A DNA stretch of 64,000 nucleotides from the NCBI RefSeq assembly GCF_900113835.1, contig NZ_FOQV01000012.1, positions 78,691-142,690 of the forward strand, read 5' to 3'. Under the pieces are notes generated by a model. The model saw only the letters and a program-made list of their open reading frames with translations. It was not told the DNA's origin and searched no databases. A program made the position numbers and the translations under genes. This DNA comes from Allobosea sp. OK403 (GTDB taxonomy: Bacteria; Pseudomonadota; Alphaproteobacteria; Rhizobiales; Beijerinckiaceae). Below are positions 59,283 through 64,000 of the stretch, piece by piece (positions within the stretch are counted from its first letter, which is position 1; the number at the start of each line of letters is the position of its first letter).

Positions 59283-59987
59283 ATGGCGCCCCGCATACTC
59301 GTGGTCGATGACGACAGCCATATCCGCGAGGTCATCTGTTTCGCGCTCGAAAAGGCCGGCATGGCAACGGTGATTGCGCGCGATGGCGTGCAGGCGCTGG
59401 AGAGCTTCAGGCGGCAGCCCGCCGATCTCGTCATCCTCGATATCGGCATGCCGGAAATGGACGGGCTCGAGGTCTGCCGGCAATTGCGCAAATCCTCGGA
59501 CGCGCCGATCCTATTCTTGTCGGCGCGGGACGAGGAGATCGACCGGGTCCTGGGCCTCGAGATCGGCGGCGACGATTATGTCACCAAGCCGTTCAGCCCG
59601 CGCGAGCTGGTGGCCCGCGTCAGCGTGATCCTGAAGCGCACGCGCCCCGGCAGGGCCGTCGCCGCGGCGCCGGCCGAGCCGCTGTCGCGCGGCGCGCTGC
59701 AGCTTGACCCGGAAGCCCATCTGGCGAGCTTCGCCGGCAAGGCCCTGGCGCTGACCGGCATCGAGTTTGCGATCCTGAAGGCTTTTGCCGCGCGCCCCCG
59801 CCAGGTCTTCAGCCGCGAGCAGATCCTGGAAAGCGCCTATGCCGGCGCCGTCCATGTCGCCGACCGGACGATCGACAGCCATATCCGCAACATCCGCGCC
59901 AAGCTCGCGGCCGCGGGCTGCGACAGTGCGATCGACACCGTGCACGGCGTCGGCTTCCGGCTCGGGCGCTGCGAGGCGGGGCCGTGA
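59283..59987 (+). CDS. OmpR/PhoB family response regulator
   Basis: The 234-residue protein has a receiver domain with acidic pocket LVVDDDSH, phospho-acceptor Asp near residue 52 in VILDIGMPEMDGL, and the Lys of TKPFSPREL. A winged-helix output domain follows (RQVFSREQILESAYAG, VHGVGFRLGR). Its stop overlaps the kinase start as GTGA. Confidence 0.95.
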   Translation: MAPRILVVDDDSHIREVICFALEKAGMATVIARDGVQALESFRRQPADLVILDIGMPEMDGLEVCRQLRKSSDAPILFLSARDEEIDRVLGLEIGGDDYVTKPFSPRELVARVSVILKRTRPGRAVAAAPAEPLSRGALQLDPEAHLASFAGKALALTGIEFAILKAFAARPRQVFSREQILESAYAGAVHVADRTIDSHIRNIRAKLAAAGCDSAIDTVHGVGFRLGRCEAGP

Positions 59988-61606
59988 CGACGCCGGCTTC
60001 GCCTGCAGCCCGGGTCGCCGCGAAATGGCGCCCCAATCTCAGCCTCATCGTCTTCCTGATGCTGACGGCGGTGCTGGCCCTGCCATTCATCGGGCTGTTC
60101 TTCTTCCGCATCTACGAGAATCAGCTGGTTCATCAGACCGAGGCCGAGCTGATCGCGCAAAGCGTGGTCCTGGCCGCCGTGATCCGGCAGGATTTCGAGA
60201 GCAACCTGCCCACTGAGGCCGCATTGGGGGCGCAGGCTCCAGCCGAGCCGGCATCCGACGAGCCCTTCAGGCCGATCCTGCCCAGGCTCGACCTGACGCG
60301 TGACGGCATGCTTGGCCGCAGGCCTGACGCACAGCCCGCGCCCGAGCCCGCAAGCGCGGCCTTCAAGGCGGCGGGTGAGCGCTTGGCCCCGCTGCTGGCG
60401 CAAACCCAGCGCGTCACGCTGGCAGGATTCCGCCTGCTCGATCCGCAAGGGGTGGTGATAGCCGGACGCGAGGAGACCGGCCTGTCGCTGGCCCATGTCG
60501 AGGAGGTCGCGACAGCGCTAAGCGGGCGCTTCACCACGACCCTGCGCCAGCGCGTCTCGAAGAATGCGCCGCCGCCGCTCTACTCGCTCAGCCGCGGCAC
60601 CAGCATCCGCATCTTCGCGGCGACGCCGGTCATCCTGCGCGGCCGCGTCGCCGGCGTTCTCTACGCCTCGCGCACGCCCAGCAACGTCTTTCGCCATCTC
60701 TATGAGGAGCGCGGCAAGGTCGTGCTCGCCGGCCTCTCCGTCGCGGCGCTGACCCTGCTGATCGGCCTTGCCTTTCACCGCACCATCACCCGCCCGGTGC
60801 ATGAATTGATCGCCCGGACGGTCGCGATCGGCCATGGCGACCGCGCCGCCATGCGCCCCTTGCGCAATCACGGCACCGCCGAGTTCGCCAAGCTGTCGCA
60901 GAGCTTCCTCGACATGGCTGGCAGCCTGAACAACCGCTCCGACTTCATCGCGACCTTCGCGGCGCATGTCTCGCATGAGCTGAAATCGCCCCTGACCTCG
61001 ATCGAGGGCGCGGCCGAATTGCTGCGCGACGATATCGCCGGGGAGGGGCGGGCGATGAGCGATGAAGAACGCCGCCGCTTCCTCGGCAACATCATCACCG
61101 ACACGCATCGCCTGACCGCGATCACCAACCGCCTGCGCGAGCTGGCCCGCGCCGAAAGCACCCCAACCGGGGGCACAACCAGCCTCTCGCCCGCCATCGC
61201 CGCTCTCCAGCGGGATGTCCCCGAGCTCGCCATTCAGGCCGAGGGCGATCTCGATGGTTTGATCCGCATCTCCGCCGAGAATCTGCGCATCATCCTGTCT
61301 CATCTCGCCGACAACGCACTGCGCCATGGCGCGACCGGGCTCGCCATCGTCGCCGCGGTCGAGCCGGACCGGCTCAACGTCACCGTCCGCGACAATGGCC
61401 GCGGCGTCTCCGCGAATAACCGGGCGCGGATCTTCGACAGCTTCTTCACCACGCGCCGTGACAGCGGCGGAACCGGCATGGGGCTTGCCATCGTCCGCGC
61501 GATGCTCAACGCGCATGGCGGGTCGATCGAACTTCTCGACGCCGAGGCCGGTGCGGCCTTCAGACTGGCCTTCCAGCGCGCCGCCGAAGGCGAGGTTCAT
61601 GGCTGA
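59984..61606 (+). CDS. Sensor histidine kinase
   Basis: The 540-residue kinase has an N-terminal span (LIVFLMLTAVLALPFIGLFF), a periplasmic sensor of about 240 residues, a second span near residue 255 and a HAMP-like linker. The dimerisation domain carries the phospho-His in FAAHVSHELKSPLTSIEGAA. The ATPase boxes are DNALRHGATGLA, VRDNGRGV and GTGMGLAIVRAM. It is translated from a GTG overlapping the response regulator stop and overlaps the DUF2809 gene by 8 bases. Confidence 0.94.
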   Translation: MTTPASPAARVAAKWRPNLSLIVFLMLTAVLALPFIGLFFFRIYENQLVHQTEAELIAQSVVLAAVIRQDFESNLPTEAALGAQAPAEPASDEPFRPILPRLDLTRDGMLGRRPDAQPAPEPASAAFKAAGERLAPLLAQTQRVTLAGFRLLDPQGVVIAGREETGLSLAHVEEVATALSGRFTTTLRQRVSKNAPPPLYSLSRGTSIRIFAATPVILRGRVAGVLYASRTPSNVFRHLYEERGKVVLAGLSVAALTLLIGLAFHRTITRPVHELIARTVAIGHGDRAAMRPLRNHGTAEFAKLSQSFLDMAGSLNNRSDFIATFAAHVSHELKSPLTSIEGAAELLRDDIAGEGRAMSDEERRRFLGNIITDTHRLTAITNRLRELARAESTPTGGTTSLSPAIAALQRDVPELAIQAEGDLDGLIRISAENLRIILSHLADNALRHGATGLAIVAAVEPDRLNVTVRDNGRGVSANNRARIFDSFFTTRRDSGGTGMGLAIVRAMLNAHGGSIELLDAEAGAAFRLAFQRAAEGEVHG

Positions 61607-62042
61607 AACGTATCCGTCAGAAACGAGCCCGCGCCCACGCTGGATCACGATCGCCTTCTGCCTTGCGATCATCATCTCGGGCCTGCTGCTGCGGCGTTTC
61701 GGCCCCGGTCTCGGCCTGCCCTTCATTGTCGTAAAGTACGGCGGCTCGCTGCTCTGGGGCACGATGGTCTATGCGCTGCTGGCCAGCATCGCCATGCGGC
61801 GACCGGCTGCGCAGCTGGCCGCTCTTGCCGCCGCGATCGCGCTCAGTGTCGAGCTGTTTCGCCTCTACCACACGCCCTGGCTCGACACCTTCAGGCTGAC
61901 GACCCCAGGCGCGCTCTTGCTCGGGCGGGTCTTCTCGCCATGGAATCTGGTGGCCTATGGGTTGGGCATAGGGCTGGGCTGGGGAGCTGACCGTCTCATG
62001 GGACGAGCGGGCGCTTCATCCCTCGGGAAGGCGAGCCGTTGA
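61599..62042 (+). CDS. DUF2809 family membrane protein
   Basis: The 147-residue protein has four spans and matches the DUF2809 pattern (GLLLRRFGPGLGLPFIVVKY, GSLLWGTMVYALL, SVELFRLYHTPWLDTFRLTT, GRVFSPWNLVAYGLGIGLGW). The family is uncharacterised and VanZ-like in shape. Overlap with the kinase gene makes it the fourth gene of the operon. Confidence 0.83.
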   Translation: MAETYPSETSPRPRWITIAFCLAIIISGLLLRRFGPGLGLPFIVVKYGGSLLWGTMVYALLASIAMRRPAAQLAALAAAIALSVELFRLYHTPWLDTFRLTTPGALLLGRVFSPWNLVAYGLGIGLGWGADRLMGRAGASSLGKASR

Positions 62043-62101
62043 CGGCCGAGTGCGGCCCGTTGCTGACGTCGGGAAGGTCTGCTCGCGTGGAGGGGCGAGA
62101 T

Positions 62102-62863
62102 CTAAGATTCAAGTAGCTCGGATATCGCCCGAATGATCCTGTCAGGCCGCACGCTACTGCCTTCGGGCAAGCCCTTTCCGAAGCCATCATGCCAGATGGA
62201 GAAGATGCCAAGCCTCTGCGGAGCGGCCACTTCCCACTCCAGATTGTCGCCCACCATCCAAGTTTCGTGAGGCTCCACGCCTAAAGCATTCATTGCATGG
62301 AGATAAGCGCGCTCATCGGGTTTGCCGAACTCGTGCTCACCTTCGATCTGAATATGATTGAACAGTGGAGCGATCGAAAACCGCTCGATCTTGGCGCGTT
62401 GACCTTCGGCTCCGCCATTGGTGACAAGCGCCAGCAGCACGCCGCGTGCCTTCAATATCTCGATCGTTTCGCGCGCGCCTGGAAAGAAATCAGTCAATTG
62501 GTCACGATAGGCCGTGAAGCTAGCTGCAAAGCGCTCTGCCAGTTCCTCGGTCATGTGCTCCAAACCGGTGGCGATAAACGCGTCGGCGATCACCTGCCGG
62601 CGAGCTTGGGATATTCCGAAGCGGGCTATCTTGTGACGCGCTGAATCCGACCAGAATTCTGCGAGCGCGGCATCCAGCCGTTCGGCCACGTCATCGGGCT
62701 GCAATGGTGCCAACTCAGGCTCGAACGCGCGAGCAATATGGCGGAGCACCTCCCGCCTCTGGCCGCAGGCCAAGATCGTGTCGTCGAGATCGAATAGGAT
62801 TGCACGCGGTAGCGTGATCGCATCGGGATTTTGGTCGGCTGATGTAGAATTCGCGGGGGCCAT
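62102..62863 (-). CDS. HAD superfamily hydrolase
   Basis: From ATG 62863 (ribosome site AGGATTGGG) the product is 253 residues; a TTG at 62893 is the only longer option. Motif I is ILFDLDDTILA, motif II VLLALVTNGGAEGQR, and motif III/IV FGKPDERAY and WMVGDNLEWEV. A helical cap lies between motifs I and II. This subgroup removes phosphate or halide from small metabolites. Confidence 0.9.
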   Translation of the reverse strand: MAPANSTSADQNPDAITLPRAILFDLDDTILACGQRREVLRHIARAFEPELAPLQPDDVAERLDAALAEFWSDSARHKIARFGISQARRQVIADAFIATGLEHMTEELAERFAASFTAYRDQLTDFFPGARETIEILKARGVLLALVTNGGAEGQRAKIERFSIAPLFNHIQIEGEHEFGKPDERAYLHAMNALGVEPHETWMVGDNLEWEVAAPQRLGIFSIWHDGFGKGLPEGSSVRPDRIIRAISELLES

Positions 62864-63049
62864 GGACCCAATCCTAGCCTGATCGAAGTCCAAATGTCAG
62901 GTCCGCTTCCGACCCTTTACAGACATCGCCTATTCCGGGAGAGCTTCTACGGTTGTCCCTCCGCGGAGCTAAGGACGTTCGCGCTAGCCGATCGGTCGTC
63001 GAAGCTGTCCTCAATCGATAGGCGAGGGCTGTCTCGGAAAGTGCGGCTC

Positions 63050-63514
63050 CTATCTCTTCGATGTCGAGCCAACCACTTCGCGCATGGCTATGTAGGTGTG
63101 ATATTCCGAAACATTCGGATCATCATGGAAGACTTCGCGGGCAAAGGCAGCATAGGCCGCCATGCTTTCAACCTGTAGATGCAGGACGAAGTCGGCGCCA
63201 CCGGTCACGTAGGACGCCTGTTTGACCTCTGGGCGGGACTGAAGCCTGCGCGAAAACTCGCCATACGTTCGCGATCCCCGCTCAATCGACACGAGGACGT
63301 GCACTGTGACGGGCACGCCGAGAATTTCTGGACTTACGATCGAGACGTCGGCCGTAATGATCCGCTCGGAACGCAGGCGGCGCAAGCGCCGGAGCACGGC
63401 ACTTTGAGACAGGCCGACCCGCTCCGCCAGGATGCGCGCCGGGGTCTGATTATTGATCTGCACCTCGCGCAGCAGCGCGTGATCGAAACTATCGAGCTCG
63501 ACTGTTTTCGTCAT
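63050..63514 (-). CDS. Lrp/AsnC family transcriptional regulator
   Basis: The 154-residue protein has the AsnC HTH (DHALLREVQINNQTPARILA, VGLSQSAVLRRLRRLRSERI) and a RAM effector domain (VTVHVLVSIERGSRTYGEFS, YVTGGADFVLHLQVESMAAY). It is divergent from the PLP enzyme at 63654, with a palindrome between them. That fits local control by the amino acid substrate of that enzyme. Confidence 0.93.
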   Translation of the reverse strand: MTKTVELDSFDHALLREVQINNQTPARILAERVGLSQSAVLRRLRRLRSERIITADVSIVSPEILGVPVTVHVLVSIERGSRTYGEFSRRLQSRPEVKQASYVTGGADFVLHLQVESMAAYAAFAREVFHDDPNVSEYHTYIAMREVVGSTSKR

Positions 63515-63527
63515 TTTATTCTCATAG

Positions 63528-63546
63528 ATCGACCAAATTAGTCGAT
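63528..63546. promoter_or_regulatory. Candidate Lrp operator
   Basis: ATCGAC-CAAATTA-GTCGAT is a perfect inverted repeat 14 bases above the lrp start, in the short gap to the divergent PLP-enzyme gene. Confidence 0.5.
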
Positions 63547-63653
63547 AGGTAGCTAAAATATGCGAAAATGACCACGCGTTTTTGAGCACGATGATCGTCA
63601 GCCTCAGAGCAAGGACCGGATGGGCCGGATTGAGCGGGGCACGGAAAGCGATC

Positions 63654-64000
63654 ATGCCCCAGCGCCTGCTCCATCCCCGCTCTCTCGCCGCGCAGGCCAT
63701 GGGCAAGATCGACCCGCTGACCAAGGGCGTGGTCACCCCGATCCATATCGCCACGACCTATATCCGTGACGAGGACAACGCCTATTCCTCGGGCTTCGTC
63801 TATGGCCGCCCCGACAACGAGACGATCCGCGAGGCCGAGAGCGTGCTCGCCATGCTGGAGGAAGCCAAGGCCGGCGCGCTGCTCTTCGGCTCCGGCATGG
63901 CGGCGGCGACCGCCGTCTTCCAGGCACTGTCGCCGGGCGACCATGTCGTCGCCTCCAAGGTGATGTACTGGGCGCTGCGCGCCTGGCTCCTGACCGAAGC
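63654..64000 (+). CDS. Trans-sulfuration-type PLP enzyme (Cys/Met metabolism family), 3' end outside window
   Basis: From ATG 63654 the readable 115 codons give MPQRLLHPRSLAAQAMGKID, then VVTPIHIATTY, SGFVYGRPDNETIREAESVL and ALLFGSGMAAATAVFQALSP. This is the start of a cystathionine gamma-synthase/gamma-lyase family protein with the RxDN-like substrate-arm Tyr and the SGMAA cofactor loop. The PLP Lys lies beyond the window. The exact reaction cannot be told from this part; the Lrp neighbour suggests amino acid catabolism. Confidence 0.88.
   Translation, partial: MPQRLLHPRSLAAQAMGKIDPLTKGVVTPIHIATTYIRDEDNAYSSGFVYGRPDNETIREAESVLAMLEEAKAGALLFGSGMAAATAVFQALSPGDHVVASKVMYWALRAWLLTE

Noticed and set aside
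1..64000. tRNA, rRNA, riboswitch and intact IS genes
   Set aside because: No cloverleaf with a TTCGA arm, no conserved rRNA sequence, no transposase with terminal repeats and no recognisable riboswitch core was seen on reading both strands; a covariance-model scan would be needed to exclude small RNAs.

Overview
The window is about 64 kb of GC-rich bacterial chromosome, densely coding on both strands. It looks like an alphaproteobacterium of the order Hyphomicrobiales, with a Bosea- or Methylobacterium-like soil organism the best guess. The reasons are the codon use, the many solute-binding ABC operons each paired with its own regulator (LysR, RpiR, GntR/FCD, Lrp, TetR, MarR, HxlR), the ~106-bp palindromic repeats of a kind I associate with this order, and several small proteins of familiar rhizobial type. 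No rRNA, tRNA, CRISPR array, phage or intact insertion sequence was seen. The assignment is inference; there is no 16S gene in the window.

Layout. 0-5.3 kb: a LysR regulator, then a minus-strand operon whose products are all exported or membrane-bound (alpha/beta hydrolase, carboxymuconolactone decarboxylase-like protein, cupin, cytochrome P460, DUF4405 membrane cytochrome). It ends in a multiply broken hydrolase pseudogene. 5.6-13.1 kb: an M81 peptidase, oligopeptide-type ABC genes without ATPases, an RpiR regulator and a divergent DadA-like oxidoreductase. 13.3-16.6 kb: HxlR/DoxX with an SDR remnant, then a probable nickel sensor and nickel exporter pair (InrS/NrsD type). 16.6-21.1 kb: a polar amino-acid ABC transporter with a LysR regulator and a gene fragment trapped between them. 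21.2-28.9 kb: envelope genes (outer-membrane protein, MscS channel, HlyD-type protein, small membrane and secreted proteins) mixed with decayed pieces: a trypsin-like protease start, an inverted truncated MscS copy, and two gene fragments abutting at one stop codon. 29-34 kb: a wHTH-TPR signalling protein, a DUF900 lipoprotein hydrolase, a secreted small protein and an SDR.

34-39.4 kb: TetR divergent from an RND efflux pair that is coupled to a MarR gene, with a 17-bp inverted repeat between them. 39.8-48 kb: a seven-gene catabolic operon (NodB deacetylase, deaminase-type amidohydrolase, Asp/Glu-racemase-like enzyme, PotABCD-like transporter) divergent from a GntR/FCD regulator. This looks like uptake and stepwise breakdown of a small nitrogenous compound, substrate unknown. 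48-57 kb: an ATP-grasp-like Cj0069 protein, two PhnB/VOC proteins, an MFS transporter, a MarR gene with a clear operator, TetR/SDR/Ohr, a small HTH gene bracketed by inverted repeats, and an asparaginase. 57.6-62 kb: a coupled operon of DUF4173 membrane protein, response regulator, sensor kinase and DUF2809 protein. 62-64 kb: a HAD hydrolase and an Lrp regulator divergent from a trans-sulfuration-type PLP enzyme that runs off the window.

The two strongest candidates for undescribed biology are the all-exported P460/DUF4405/cupin operon at 1.9-5.2 kb and the amidohydrolase/racemase/NodB/ABC operon at 39.8-47 kb. The window also holds at least seven decayed gene fragments, which records repeated local rearrangement.
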